NCBI GenBank assembly: GCA_964514105.1
Contig: CAZEPJ010000003.1
Coordinates: forward strand, 1-64,000
DNA length: 64,000 bases
Direction: 5' to 3'
Source: CAZEPJ01 sp964514105
GTDB lineage: Bacteria > Desulfobacterota > Desulfocorpusculales > Desulfocorpusculum
Position numbers and translations under genes: made by a program. Numbering within the stretch: position 1 is the first letter of the stretch; each line of letters begins with the position of its first letter. Below, piece after piece: positions 33,503 through 43,251 of the stretch. The notes beneath the pieces were generated by a model. The model was not told the DNA's origin. It saw nothing but the letters and a program-made list of their open reading frames with translations, and did no database searches.

Positions 33503-35200
33503 TTACCCCTCCCGGCCCGACCCCGAACCCACGGCCCGCTGGTAGATCCGCCACAGGGACGACTTGGGGATGCCCTGATCGATGAAGTCCCAAGGCAGGA
33601 TCTCGGAGGCCTCGCGTCGGCGATGCAGGTAGAAGTCGGGATTGAGGTTCACCTGGCGCAACGCCTCGTCCCAGCCCGTCCCCCGGGCCACCTCCATGAG
33701 CACCCTGCCCACCCGACGATCCCCCCGGGCCAGCAGCGCCTGGACCCTCGCCCATTTGGGGGGCTCGTGGATCACCTGCACGGCCCGCTCCCTGCGCAGG
33801 GCCCGGCGGATATGCTGGATCCGGGCCTTGAGATCCCGCACGTCCATGAACGGATGCCATTGAAACGGGGTGGCGGGCTTGGGGACAAAGGGATTGAGGC
33901 TCAGGGTCACACGCTCCAACCCCCTCCCCCTGCTCGCCACACGCCCCGCATGGAGGATCTTGCGGGTCAGGGCCGCAACGGCCTCCACGTCGTCCATGGT
34001 CTCGGTGGGCAAACCCACCATGAAATAGAGGCGCAGGGCCGGCACCCCGGCGGCGGCGATGCGCCCGGCCCCCTCCAGGATCTGCCCCTCGGTGAGGTCC
34101 TTGTGGATCAGGTCCCGCAAGCGCTGGGAGCCCGCCTCGGGCCCCAACGAGAGGGTCCGGTGGCCGCTTTGCACCAGGGCCTCCAGGAGATCGGGGCTCA
34201 GGGCGTCCAGGCGCACCGATGAGACGGACACCTTTCCGCCCCGGGAGAGGATCTCCCGGCAGATCTCGGCGATCTGGGGGTGGTCTCCCACCGATGAGCT
34301 GACCAGGCCGATGCGCCCCCGTCTGGCCATCCCCTCCTCCAGGGCGGGCAGGAGGTCCTCGAGGCGGCGGTGGCGGGTGGGATGAAAGACATGGCCCGCG
34401 GCGCAGAATCGGCACGCCCGGGGGCAGCCCCGACCGATCTCCACCAGGAACATGGATTGGAATCCCGTGTCTGGCGTCAGCAGATGGGAGGCGGGCACCC
34501 ACCGGGAAAGGTCCCGGGCCACCTTGCGGCGGACCGTGACAGGGGCGGGACCCCGGGGCCGGAACGACCGGATGAGCCCACGGGTATCGTAGCGTACCTG
34601 GTACAGGGCGGGGACGTAGACCCCCTCCACACAGCTCAATCGGTTCAGGGCCTGATGCTTGTCCAACCGCTCGGTCCGGCATTTGCGGAACTCGTCCAGG
34701 AGCCCGGGAAGGACGGCCTCGGCTTCCCCCACGGCGAAGAGGTCCACGAACGGGGCCAGCGGCTCGGGATTCAGGGCCGCGGTCACGCCCCCGGCCCAGA
34801 TCATGGGTTGGGGGTGGGGGCGCCGGCGCGCTTCCAGCGGGATCCCGGAGGCGTCGAGGATCTCCAGCACGTGGGGATAGTCGTTCTCGAAAGGGATGGA
34901 GAAGGCCAGGATCTCGAACCGTCCCAAAGGCTGCTGGGATTCCAGGGATAGGGGCTCGGGCCGTTCCCGGCCCCGTCCGTCCTCGGGCCCCTCGGGCAAA
35001 AAGGCCCGCTCGCAGACCAGGTCTTCCTCCCGGTTGAGCATGCGGTACACGAGCTGGAAGCCCAGGTTGTCCATGCCCGTGGCGTAGAGGTTGGGATAGA
35101 TGAGCGCCACGGGGATCCTGCCCCCCCAGGCCTTGCGCACGGTCCCCTCTTCCCGGGAAAGGGTCTCCATGAGGCCCGCTGCGTATCGGCCAGGTCGCAC
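33503..35200 (-). CDS. B12-binding-type radical SAM protein (TIGR03960-like)
   Basis: A 565-residue enzyme with an N-terminal cobalamin-binding-like Rossmann region (ALIYPNLYATGMDNLGFQLV, ILAFSIPFENDYPHVLEIL). The radical SAM core has the 4Fe-4S motif RGCPRACRFC (Cys259, 263, 266), followed by GLVSSSVGDHP and YFMVGLPTETMDDVEA. It resembles the TIGR03960 family, whose reaction is not firmly known. It is the last gene after ftsZ on the same strand, 71 bases apart, possibly co-transcribed. The GTG start at 35200 is weakly supported; an ATG at 35170 is an alternative. Confidence 0.85.
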   Translation of the reverse strand: MRPGRYAAGLMETLSREEGTVRKAWGGRIPVALIYPNLYATGMDNLGFQLVYRMLNREEDLVCERAFLPEGPEDGRGRERPEPLSLESQQPLGRFEILAFSIPFENDYPHVLEILDASGIPLEARRRPHPQPMIWAGGVTAALNPEPLAPFVDLFAVGEAEAVLPGLLDEFRKCRTERLDKHQALNRLSCVEGVYVPALYQVRYDTRGLIRSFRPRGPAPVTVRRKVARDLSRWVPASHLLTPDTGFQSMFLVEIGRGCPRACRFCAAGHVFHPTRHRRLEDLLPALEEGMARRGRIGLVSSSVGDHPQIAEICREILSRGGKVSVSSVRLDALSPDLLEALVQSGHRTLSLGPEAGSQRLRDLIHKDLTEGQILEGAGRIAAAGVPALRLYFMVGLPTETMDDVEAVAALTRKILHAGRVASRGRGLERVTLSLNPFVPKPATPFQWHPFMDVRDLKARIQHIRRALRRERAVQVIHEPPKWARVQALLARGDRRVGRVLMEVARGTGWDEALRQVNLNPDFYLHRRREASEILPWDFIDQGIPKSSLWRIYQRAVGSGSGREG

Positions 35201-35271
35201 GGTCTTCCGCGTCGCCGGCCCCGGGGATGGGGAGGCCCCCGGGGCCCGAGGGAGGTGATGCTCGAGGCCGA

Positions 35272-36444
35272 CTAATCCGCCTGCTTGCGCAGGAAGGTCG
35301 GGATGTCCAGGTCGTCCATGTCCACCATGGGCTCCTTGCGCCGTGACATGGCGGTTCCCCGGAGCCCCGCCGCCGCCACCCCGGCCCTGCGGGAGGCCGC
35401 GGACGGCTCCGCCTCACGACGGTAGTCCCTCCCGCCCCCCCCGGCGACGGCCCGAAGCGGCTGAACTTCCTCGTGGCGGATGGCCGAGCGCCGGAAGCCG
35501 GTGGCGATGACCGTGGTGCGCAGCTCGTCACCCAGTTCCTCGTCCACCACGGCCCCGAAGATGATGTTGGCGTCGTCGTGGGCCTCCTTCTGGACCAACT
35601 GCACGGCCTCCTTGACCTGGTCCAGCGTGAGGCTCTTGGTGGACCCGGAGATGTTGATGAGGATCCCCGTGGCGCCCTCGATGGAGATCTCCTCGAGCAG
35701 CGGGCTGGAGATGGCCAGTTGGGCGGCCTCTGCCCCCCGGTTCTCGCCCGAGGCGGTGCCGGTCCCCATGAGGGCCATGCCCATGCCCGACATGACCGCC
35801 ATGACGTCGGCGAAGTCCACGTTGATGATGCCGTGCACCGTGATGATGTCCGATATCCCCTTGACGGCGTGCATGAGGACGTCGTCCACCTTTTGGAAGG
35901 CCTCCTGCAACTTGGTGTCCTTGCCCGAGACATTGAAGAGCCGGTCGTTGGGGATGGAGATGAGGGTGTCCACAACCTCCTCCAGCTCCCGGATCCCCTG
36001 CTCCGCCTGGGTCCCGCGGCGCTTCCCCTCGAAGAAGAACGGCTTGGTGACCACGGCCACGGTCAGGACGTCCAGTTCCTTGGCCAGCTTGGCCACCACC
36101 GGGGCCCCGCCCGTGCCAGTGCCGCCCCCCATCCCCGCCGTGATGAAGAGCATGTCCGTGTCCTCCAGCCCCTCTTTGATGCGCTGGAGGTCCTCCAGGG
36201 TGGCGCTCTTGCCGATCTCCGGGTTGGCCCCGGCCCCCAGCCCCTTGGTGAGCCGCGCCCCGAGCTGGATCTTGACCGGTGAGAGGCTTGCCCGGAGGGC
36301 CTGGACGTCGGTATTGGCGGCGATGAACTGCACGCCCTGCAGGTCGGACCGAATCATGTTGTCCACGGCGTTGCATCCCCCCCCGCCGATCCCCAGGACC
36401 TTGATCCTGGCCGCCTGCCCCCTCGTCTCCTCGAACTCAAGCAT
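35272..36444 (-). CDS. ftsZ: Cell division protein FtsZ
   Basis: Tubulin-like GTPase forming the Z-ring, 390 residues. The N-terminal nucleotide-binding part has IGGGGCNAVDNM (19-30) and the tubulin signature GGGTGTG (106-112), with NLDF-type T7 loop equivalent NVDFADVMAVM. A variable Arg/Ala-rich linker (about 330-372) ends in the conserved peptide DIPTFLRKQ, the FtsA/accessory binding tail. It is the last cell-division gene of the dcw cluster. Confidence 0.98.
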   Translation of the reverse strand: MLEFEETRGQAARIKVLGIGGGGCNAVDNMIRSDLQGVQFIAANTDVQALRASLSPVKIQLGARLTKGLGAGANPEIGKSATLEDLQRIKEGLEDTDMLFITAGMGGGTGTGGAPVVAKLAKELDVLTVAVVTKPFFFEGKRRGTQAEQGIRELEEVVDTLISIPNDRLFNVSGKDTKLQEAFQKVDDVLMHAVKGISDIITVHGIINVDFADVMAVMSGMGMALMGTGTASGENRGAEAAQLAISSPLLEEISIEGATGILINISGSTKSLTLDQVKEAVQLVQKEAHDDANIIFGAVVDEELGDELRTTVIATGFRRSAIRHEEVQPLRAVAGGGGRDYRREAEPSAASRRAGVAAAGLRGTAMSRRKEPMVDMDDLDIPTFLRKQAD

Positions 36445-36573
36445 CGCTTCACCTCCCTGTTTGGTTGCCGCGGAGGTTCCCCCCCCAGGAAACCCCCGGC
36501 CGCGTCAACGGCCGTGTCAACACCAGCCGCAGGACCGCCTGGGGCTGATGCTCACAGGGACGCTGAACGCCTC

Positions 36574-37803
36574 TCAGAAGAACTCCTCCACCCATTTCTT
36601 GAATACCTTGACCACCTTGGCGAAGACGTTGCGGTCCCCCACCCGGAACCTGCCCTCGGCGGATGGGTGCTTGCTCCCGTACAGGACGAGCCCCACCCCG
36701 GTGGCGTACATGGGGCTGTTGACCACGTCCACCAGGCCGCCGATCCCCCTGGGGATGCCCCGGCGGACGGGCAGGTTGAACACCTGTTCGGCCAGCTCCG
36801 GGACCCCGTCCATGACCACGGCCCCCCCGGTCAGGACAACCCCCGAGTTGATGAGGGTGTCGTAGCCGGCCTCGGCGAGCTCATTGGCCACCAGCTCCAG
36901 GATTTCCTGGACCCGGGGCTCGATGATCTCGCCCAGGATCTGCCGGGAAAGCACCCGCGGCTTGCGCCCCCCCACGCTGGGTACCTCGATGGTGTCCTCG
37001 CTCTGGATCTTGCTGGTCAGGGCGCAGCCGTAGCGACGCTTGATCTTCTCGGCCTCCAGCATGGGGGTTCGGAGCCCCACGGCGATGTCGCTGGTGATGT
37101 GGTTGCCCCCCACGGCGAGCACCGCCGTGTGCTTGAGGCTCCCCCCGTGGAACACGGCGATGTCCGTGGTCCCCCCTCCGATATCCACCAGGGCCACCCC
37201 CAGCTCCTTCTCGTCGGGGATGAGCGTGGCCTCGCTGGAGGCGAGCTGCTGGAGGGCGATGTCCACCACATCCAGCCCGGCGCGATTGGCGCTTCGGATG
37301 ATGTTCTGGGCCGATGTCACGGCCCCGGTGACGATGTGAACCTTGGCCTCCAGGCGCACACCGGACATGCCCAGGGGGTCCAGGATTCCTTCCTGGTCGT
37401 CCACGATGAACTCCTGGGGGATGACGTGGATGACCTCCCGGTCCAGGGGAATGGCCACGGCCTTGGCTGCGTCGATCACCCGGCGCACGTCGTTCTCGGT
37501 GACCTCCCCGTCCTTGACCGCGATGACGCCGTGGCTGTTGAAGCCCTTGATGTGCCCCCCCGCGATTCCGGCAAAGACCTTGTTGATCTGGCAGCCGGCC
37601 ATCAGTTCCGCCTCCTCCAGGGCCTTCTGGATGGAGCTCACCGTGCTGTCGATGTTGATGACCACCCCTTTGCGGAGCCCCTTGGACGGATGGGTCCCGA
37701 TGCCCACGATGTCGATGCCGCCCTCCGCGATCTCCCCCACGATGACGCAGATCTTCGTGGTGCCGATATCCAGGCCCACCACCAGGTTCCCCTGCTTGGC
37801 CAT
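36574..37803 (-). CDS. ftsA: Cell division protein FtsA
   Basis: Actin-like protein that tethers FtsZ to the membrane, 409 residues. The phosphate-binding motif VVGLDIGTTKICVIVGE is at the N-terminus, DIGGGTTDIAVF in the middle and VVLTGGAVVMDGVPELAEQV near the end. The amphipathic C-terminal membrane helix is visible (FAKVVKVFKKWVEEFF). I chose the ATG at 37803 (MAKQGNLVVGL) with AAGGGGG upstream; the frame extends upstream but without homologous sequence. 129 bases separate it from ftsZ. Confidence 0.97.
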   Translation of the reverse strand: MAKQGNLVVGLDIGTTKICVIVGEIAEGGIDIVGIGTHPSKGLRKGVVINIDSTVSSIQKALEEAELMAGCQINKVFAGIAGGHIKGFNSHGVIAVKDGEVTENDVRRVIDAAKAVAIPLDREVIHVIPQEFIVDDQEGILDPLGMSGVRLEAKVHIVTGAVTSAQNIIRSANRAGLDVVDIALQQLASSEATLIPDEKELGVALVDIGGGTTDIAVFHGGSLKHTAVLAVGGNHITSDIAVGLRTPMLEAEKIKRRYGCALTSKIQSEDTIEVPSVGGRKPRVLSRQILGEIIEPRVQEILELVANELAEAGYDTLINSGVVLTGGAVVMDGVPELAEQVFNLPVRRGIPRGIGGLVDVVNSPMYATGVGLVLYGSKHPSAEGRFRVGDRNVFAKVVKVFKKWVEEFF

Positions 37804-37871
37804 GCCGTTGCGCCCCCTTCCCGGCCCGCCCGGGGCATCCCCCCCCGGGATCGATCCTCCCGCCCCCTGCC

Positions 37872-38663
37872 TCACCCCCGGAACTTGACCACGGCCCTCC
37901 TGGGATAGCGCAGGTCGATGGCCTGGACCTGTCCCTGCCGTCCCTCCCGCTGGAGGTGTTTGACGATCCTCTCCATGCGATCCAGCCGCTCCGTGAGATC
38001 TCCGAAGCCCATCTGGACCTCTGTGGGCCCGTCCTCCAGGGCCAGGCGCAGCCCCCGGTCCGGGTCAAGGCCCACCTCCCGCACCTTCAGATCCGGACGC
38101 CCCTTGAGGAGGTGGAGCAGCTCCAGGGCCTCCTGGAGCACCCGCTGGCAGGCCTCGGGCCGCCGCTTGAGGTCGGCCTCTTTCAGGCCAACGAGGTTGA
38201 ACCAGTCTCCGGGAAGCCAGGTGGCCACCGGGGCGAACAGGGCTCCGGTCCCGTCCAGGAGGTATACCGACTTGTCCACCGTGACCTTGGCCACCGGCCG
38301 CCTCTCTCTGACGCGGATCTCCAGGGCATGGGGGAAGCTGCGCTCCACCCAGGCCTGCTCCACCCAGGGGTGCGACGCCATCCTGCGACGGATCTCCCCC
38401 AGCCGCAGGGTCAGCAGCGACTCCCCCGGCTTCACGCCGGCCCATTGGAGGATCTCCCGGCGATCCAGACGCCCGTCGGTGCGGACGTCGATCCGTTCCA
38501 GGACCAGGAGGCGAGAGGCGATGAGCAGTTGATGAGCCCCCACCAGAAGCAACAGGGCCCCGAAGCCCACGGCCAGGCGAACGCTCCATCGCCGGAGTCC
38601 CAGGACTCGGCGCACCCACGGATTGCCCTCCCGCACGTCCTTGTCCCCCTGGCCCTGGCTCAC
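37872..38663 (-). CDS. ftsQ: Cell division protein FtsQ
   Basis: Divisome protein, 263 residues. A short cytoplasmic tail leads to one transmembrane helix (LAVGFGALLLLVGAHQLLIA), then a POTRA domain (LERIDVRTDGRLDRREILQW, HPWVEQAWVERSFPHALEIR) and the FtsQ beta domain. I used the GTG at 38663 because it overlaps the murB stop (GTGA); a GTG at 38636, nine codons downstream, has AGGGGG and is equally possible. Confidence 0.92.
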   Translation of the reverse strand: MSQGQGDKDVREGNPWVRRVLGLRRWSVRLAVGFGALLLLVGAHQLLIASRLLVLERIDVRTDGRLDRREILQWAGVKPGESLLTLRLGEIRRRMASHPWVEQAWVERSFPHALEIRVRERRPVAKVTVDKSVYLLDGTGALFAPVATWLPGDWFNLVGLKEADLKRRPEACQRVLQEALELLHLLKGRPDLKVREVGLDPDRGLRLALEDGPTEVQMGFGDLTERLDRMERIVKHLQREGRQGQVQAIDLRYPRRAVVKFRG

Positions 38664-39616
38664 GGTTCCTCCCCCACCACCTGGACCTCCAGCTCCAGCA
38701 GGCGGCCCGCGTGCCGGACCACCCGCTCCCTCACCTCCTGGATGAGGGCCAGCACATCCCGGGCCGTGGCCCCACCCCGGTTGACGATGAAGTTGGCATG
38801 GCGGCGGGACACCTCGGCCCCACCGCACTGCAGTCCCTTGCATCCGGCCGCCTCGATGAGCCGCCCGGCCCAATCCCCCTCCGGGTTCCGGAACACGGAA
38901 CCGGCGCTGGGCATGCCGTGCGGCTGACGCTCCAGCCTTCGCAGCACGGCTCCGCGAACCGCCTCCCGCACCGTTGCAGGGGCGTCGGGGAAAAACCGCA
39001 GCTGGGCCGCCACGATGATGCTCCCCGGGGGCCGTTCCATGCACCGGTACGAGAAGCGCAGTGCGGCCCGTCCCACACAGCGCGGCCCCTCGCCCGGCCG
39101 GATCCAGGTCACTGAATGAATCAGCTCGCCCACGGCCCCGCGGTCGGTGCCCGCGTTCATGGCAACGGCCCCGCCCAGGTTCCCGGGGATGCCGGCCACG
39201 GCCTCCACGCCGCCCCATCCGCGCCCCATCCCCTCGCGCACCAGGCGCCGCAAAGGGAGCCCCGCCCAGGCCCAGATCCGCACGTCCTGTCCGTGCGCCT
39301 CCGCGCCCCAGCGGTCCATTGGCGGGCCGATCCGCAGGACCAGGCCGCGGATCCCGCCGTCCCGGACCAGAAGGTTGCTCCCCGCCCCCATGACCAGCAG
39401 GGGCACCCCCCGGCCGCGGGCCCACTGGGCCGCAGCCCCCGCCTCCTGGGGGGTGGCTGGCGTCACCACGGCGTCCGCCGGCCCGCCCACCCGCAGACTG
39501 GTCAGCCGGCTCATGGGGACGCCGCGCCGCAGACGCCCGGGGCACAAGGCTTCCAATTCACCCCACGGGACGGCCCTCGTGGCGGGCCCGCGGCGCTGCT
39601 CCTGGGGGGCCATCAT
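38660..39616 (-). CDS. murB: UDP-N-acetylenolpyruvoylglucosamine reductase
   Basis: FAD enzyme making UDP-MurNAc, 318 residues. FAD-binding motifs are GAGSNLLVRDGGIRGLVLRI and AGIPGNLGGAVAMNAG; the catalytic serine region is SAGSVFRNPEG, followed by GAEVSRRHANFIVN. The ATG overlaps the murC stop and its own stop overlaps the ftsQ GTG. Confidence 0.96.
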   Translation of the reverse strand: MMAPQEQRRGPATRAVPWGELEALCPGRLRRGVPMSRLTSLRVGGPADAVVTPATPQEAGAAAQWARGRGVPLLVMGAGSNLLVRDGGIRGLVLRIGPPMDRWGAEAHGQDVRIWAWAGLPLRRLVREGMGRGWGGVEAVAGIPGNLGGAVAMNAGTDRGAVGELIHSVTWIRPGEGPRCVGRAALRFSYRCMERPPGSIIVAAQLRFFPDAPATVREAVRGAVLRRLERQPHGMPSAGSVFRNPEGDWAGRLIEAAGCKGLQCGGAEVSRRHANFIVNRGGATARDVLALIQEVRERVVRHAGRLLELEVQVVGEEP

Positions 39617-41013
39617 GCCGTCTCTCCATCCTGAGGCCAGTCGCCCCGCTCCAGGCGATCCACCAGTTCCTCTCCCAGCTTCCAGACGTCACCGGCCCCC
39701 AGGGTGATGACCACGTCTCCCGGCAGGAGCCGCCGCATGACCTGCTCGACCAGCCGGGTTCGGTCGCCGACGTAAAGGACGTCCCGATGGCCCGCCTGAC
39801 GGATGTGTCGGCTCAGCCTCTCGGAGTCCGCGCCCTCGATGGGCTCCTCTCCGGCCGGGTACACGTCCATGAGGACCAGGCTGTCCGCCTCGTGAAACGC
39901 GGTGAGGAACTCGTTCCACAGGTGGTGCGTCCGGGTGTAGCGGTGGGGCTGGAAGATGACCAATAGCCTGCGCCCCCAGCCGGCCTTTGCCGCCTGGAGT
40001 GTGGCCCGGATCTCCGATGGGTGGTGCCCGTAGTCGTCGATCACCATGATGTCGTCGATGGTCCCCTTGAGCTGGAACCGCCGCTGCACCCCGGAGAAGG
40101 AGCCCAGGGCGTCCGCTGCCGTCTGGAACGGGACCCCCAGCTCCAACCCCACGCCCAGGGACGCCAGGGCGTTGAGCACGTTGTGGGTCCCGGGCAGGGG
40201 AAGACGGATCTCCCCCAGGTGATCCTTGTGGTGAAGCACCTGAAAGACGGCGCCGTGCTCCCGCAGCCGGATCTCCTGGGCCTGCAGCTCGGCCTGGGGG
40301 GTCAGCCCGTACGTGAGCACGCGCTTCTCCACCCGGGGGAGAAGCCCCGGGATGTGCGGATCGTCCAGGCACAGCACCGCCAGTCCGTAGAACGGCACCC
40401 TGTTGATGAACTCCAGGAAGGTCTCCCGGATCTGGGCCAGGTCCCGGTAATGGTCCAGATGCTCCCGATCGATGTTGGTGACCACCGCGATGGTGGGCGA
40501 CAGCTTGAGGAATGAGCCGTCGCTCTCGTCGGCCTCCGCCACCAGGAACTCCCCCTGGCCCAGCTTGGCGCTCCCCCCCAGGCTGTCCAGCTTTCCCCCC
40601 ACCACGGTGGTGGGATCCAGGCCGCCGTGGGCCAGGACGGTGGCGATCATGGACGTGGTCGTGGTCTTGCCGTGGGCCCCGGCCACGGCGATACCGTACT
40701 TGAGCCGCATCAGCTCGGCCAGCATCTCGGCCCGGCGGATCACCGGGATGCCGCGTTCGCGGGCCGCGGCGATCTCCGGGTTGTCCAACCGCACCGCCGA
40801 GGAGTAAACCACCACGTCGGCGTCTCCCACGTTGTGGGGCGCGTGACCCTGGAACACCGTGGCCCCCAACGCCGCGAGCCTTCGGGTCGTCTCCGATGGG
40901 GAGAGATCGGACCCGCTCACCCCGTAACCCAGGTTGAGAAGGAGTTCGGCGATGCCGCTCATGCCGATCCCACCAATGCCGACGAAATGAATGCGCCGGT
41001 AGCGCCTAACCAC
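39613..41013 (-). CDS. murC: UDP-N-acetylmuramate--L-alanine ligase
   Basis: First Mur ligase, adding L-Ala to UDP-MurNAc, 466 residues. Rossmann motif IHFVGIGGIGMSGIAELLLN, ATP P-loop GAHGKTTTTS, EADESDGSFL, and IDDYGHHPSEI are present. The GTG at 41013 has GGAGG 6 bases upstream and lies inside the murG end (8-base overlap). Confidence 0.97.
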   Translation of the reverse strand: MVRRYRRIHFVGIGGIGMSGIAELLLNLGYGVSGSDLSPSETTRRLAALGATVFQGHAPHNVGDADVVVYSSAVRLDNPEIAAARERGIPVIRRAEMLAELMRLKYGIAVAGAHGKTTTTSMIATVLAHGGLDPTTVVGGKLDSLGGSAKLGQGEFLVAEADESDGSFLKLSPTIAVVTNIDREHLDHYRDLAQIRETFLEFINRVPFYGLAVLCLDDPHIPGLLPRVEKRVLTYGLTPQAELQAQEIRLREHGAVFQVLHHKDHLGEIRLPLPGTHNVLNALASLGVGLELGVPFQTAADALGSFSGVQRRFQLKGTIDDIMVIDDYGHHPSEIRATLQAAKAGWGRRLLVIFQPHRYTRTHHLWNEFLTAFHEADSLVLMDVYPAGEEPIEGADSERLSRHIRQAGHRDVLYVGDRTRLVEQVMRRLLPGDVVITLGAGDVWKLGEELVDRLERGDWPQDGETA

Positions 41014-42118
41014 TCCGCACCTCCCCCCGGGCCAGCCGCAGGCACTCGGCCACCACGGCCGCCCCAGCCCCAGGTCGGGCAAGTCCCCCCGCGGCCTCCC
41101 CCATGCGGGCCAGGCGAGCCGGGTCGGCCGCGAGAGCCCCCAGCAGCCGGGCAAGGGCCTCCCCGTTCAATCCGGCCTCCCCCAGGACCTCCGAAGCCCC
41201 GGCGGCCCGGAAGACGGCCGCATTGCGGCCCTGATGGTCGTCCACGGCGTGGGGAAAGGGGATGAGCACAGAGGGCTTGCGGAACAGGGCGATCTCGGCC
41301 AGGCTCACGGCCCCCGCACGGCACAGCACCAGGTGGGCCCATGCGTAGGCCCGACCCATGTCCTCGATGAAGGGTACCAGCCGATGGGCGATGCCGGCAG
41401 CTCCATAGGCCTCCTCCAGCGCGGGGAGGTCGGCCGGTGCCGCCTGGTGCAGGACCTCCACGGGGACAGGCAGGCCTCGGAGGGCCGGAAGCGCCTCGGC
41501 CATCACCCGATTGATCCCCCGGGCACCCTGGCTTCCGCCGAAGACGAGAAGATGGAAGGCCTCCCCCCCCCGGCCGCTCCACGGTTGGGCACCGGCCTGC
41601 CCGGCCGCAACCACCAGCTCAGGCCGCACCGGATTGCCGGTGAGGAGCACCTTGTGGGAAGGAAACATGTCGGCGCCCTGGGCGAAGGCGACGAGGACCC
41701 GATCCACCCATCGCCCGAGCAGCCGGTTGGTCCTCCCGGCCACGGCGTTCTGCTCGGCGATGGCCGTGGGGAACCCCAACATGGCGGCCAGGAGCACCAT
41801 GGGCCCCGCGGCAAACCCCCCCATGCCCAGGACCAGATGGGGCCGGAAGGCCGCCAGGAGGCGCAGGCACTGGCAGGCCGTCCAGGGCAGGCCCGCCAGG
41901 GTCTTGAACCTGGCCCGCCAGCCCAACCCCATGAGCCCCGAGGCGCGCACCGTCTTCAGGGGGAATCCGCGGGCCGGGACCACCCGCGCCTCCAGGCCCC
42001 GATCCGTCCCCACGAAGAGGATCTCGGCCTCCCCGTCGGCCTCGCGCAGACCCTGCGCCACGCTCAGGGCCGGGAACAGATGACCGCCGGTCCCCCCCGC
42101 CGCGATGAGCCACCTCAT
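41006..42118 (-). CDS. murG: UDP-GlcNAc transferase MurG (lipid II synthase)
   Basis: Membrane-associated glycosyltransferase converting lipid I to lipid II, 370 residues. N-terminal GGTGGHLFPALSVAQGL and MGGFAAGPMVLLA, acceptor region EQNAVAGRTNRLLGR, donor-site FGGSQGARGINRV and RAGAVSLAEIALFRKPSVLI are intact. The ATG overlaps the ftsW stop. Confidence 0.97.
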   Translation of the reverse strand: MRWLIAAGGTGGHLFPALSVAQGLREADGEAEILFVGTDRGLEARVVPARGFPLKTVRASGLMGLGWRARFKTLAGLPWTACQCLRLLAAFRPHLVLGMGGFAAGPMVLLAAMLGFPTAIAEQNAVAGRTNRLLGRWVDRVLVAFAQGADMFPSHKVLLTGNPVRPELVVAAGQAGAQPWSGRGGEAFHLLVFGGSQGARGINRVMAEALPALRGLPVPVEVLHQAAPADLPALEEAYGAAGIAHRLVPFIEDMGRAYAWAHLVLCRAGAVSLAEIALFRKPSVLIPFPHAVDDHQGRNAAVFRAAGASEVLGEAGLNGEALARLLGALAADPARLARMGEAAGGLARPGAGAAVVAECLRLARGEVRSG

Positions 42119-43251
42119 GGCTTCTCCTCCCCCCGCTGGGCCTGACCCGACAGGTGGATGAGGATCCCCACGGCCGTCAGACTCATCACCAGCGACGACC
42201 CGCCGTAGCTCAGAAACGGCAGGGCCATCCCCTTGGTGGGCAGGAGCCCCATGGTCATGGCCATGTTGATGGTCATCTGAAGACCGAGCATGGCGACGAT
42301 GCCCATGGCCAGCAGGGCGCCGAAGGGATCCTTGACGGCCATGGCGATGCGGGCCCCGCCGACCAGGAGCACCAGAAACAGGAGCGATACCACCACGATG
42401 CCCAGGAACCCCCACTCTTCGCCGATGACAGCGATGATGAAGTCCGTGTGGGGCTCCGGCAGGAAGAAGAGCTTCTGCCTGCCCATGCCCAGCCCCATGC
42501 CGAACAGCCCGCCGTTGGCCAGGGCGAAACACGACTGCTTGAGGTGGTAGGCCTCCTTGAGCGGGGCATTCCAGGGGGCCACGAAGTGCTCGAGAAAGGT
42601 GCCAATGCGCTCCCACTGGTACCCCTGCAGATGGCTGTGGAGAAAGGGCACGGCGGCGGCCCCGGTGAGGAGCAGGTATCGAACCCGCACCCCCGCCAGG
42701 AACATCATAAGAAAGGCGAGGGCCCCCACGATGAGTGCGCTGCCCAGGTCCGGTTCCTTGAGCAGCAGGGCCATGAACAGGCCGGCCACCAGCATGTGGG
42801 GCAGAAAGCCGATGGAGAACCGACCGATGGTTCCCCGCTCCCGCTTCCTCGCCAGGGAGTACGCCAGGTACAGGACCAGGACCAGTTTGGCCGCCTCGGA
42901 GGGCTGGAACCCGATGCCCCCGGCCGAGAGCCAGCGGCTGGCGCCCCCCACCCTGTGGCCGAAGGGGGGGATGAACACGGCCACAAGCGCGACCAGGGCC
43001 AGCAGGAGCAGGGGATAGGCCAGCTGCCTGTATCCTCTGTAAGGGAAGTTGATGGCCAGGGCCATGCACAGGACCCCCACCACGGCGAAGACGGCCTGGC
43101 GGCGGAGAAAGTGGAAGGCGTCGCCGAATCGCTCCTGGGCCATGACGCAACTGGCGCTGTAGGTCATGACGATCCCGATGCCCACCAGGGCCAGGGCCGC
43201 CACCAGGATCGTCAGATCGTAATTCCTCAGCCGCTCCAAAGGGTCCCTCAT
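42115..43251 (-). CDS. ftsW: Peptidoglycan polymerase FtsW
   Basis: SEDS-family septal glycosyltransferase, 378 residues and about 10 transmembrane helices. Signature motifs include GGASRWLSAGGIGFQPSEAA, LKEPDLGSALIV, FLPEPHTDFIIAVIGEE and LPFLSYGGSSLVMSL. It works with FtsI (PBP3), encoded upstream. The ATG overlaps the murD stop. Confidence 0.97.
   Translation of the reverse strand: MRDPLERLRNYDLTILVAALALVGIGIVMTYSASCVMAQERFGDAFHFLRRQAVFAVVGVLCMALAINFPYRGYRQLAYPLLLLALVALVAVFIPPFGHRVGGASRWLSAGGIGFQPSEAAKLVLVLYLAYSLARKRERGTIGRFSIGFLPHMLVAGLFMALLLKEPDLGSALIVGALAFLMMFLAGVRVRYLLLTGAAAVPFLHSHLQGYQWERIGTFLEHFVAPWNAPLKEAYHLKQSCFALANGGLFGMGLGMGRQKLFFLPEPHTDFIIAVIGEEWGFLGIVVVSLLFLVLLVGGARIAMAVKDPFGALLAMGIVAMLGLQMTINMAMTMGLLPTKGMALPFLSYGGSSLVMSLTAVGILIHLSGQAQRGEEKP

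Noticed and set aside
31203..35975. A 1590-codon open frame on the minus strand
   Set aside because: It runs antisense through the HEAT-repeat gene and then through the radical SAM and ftsZ genes in the wrong frame. The product is Gly/Pro/Arg-rich without domains; it is an effect of high GC.
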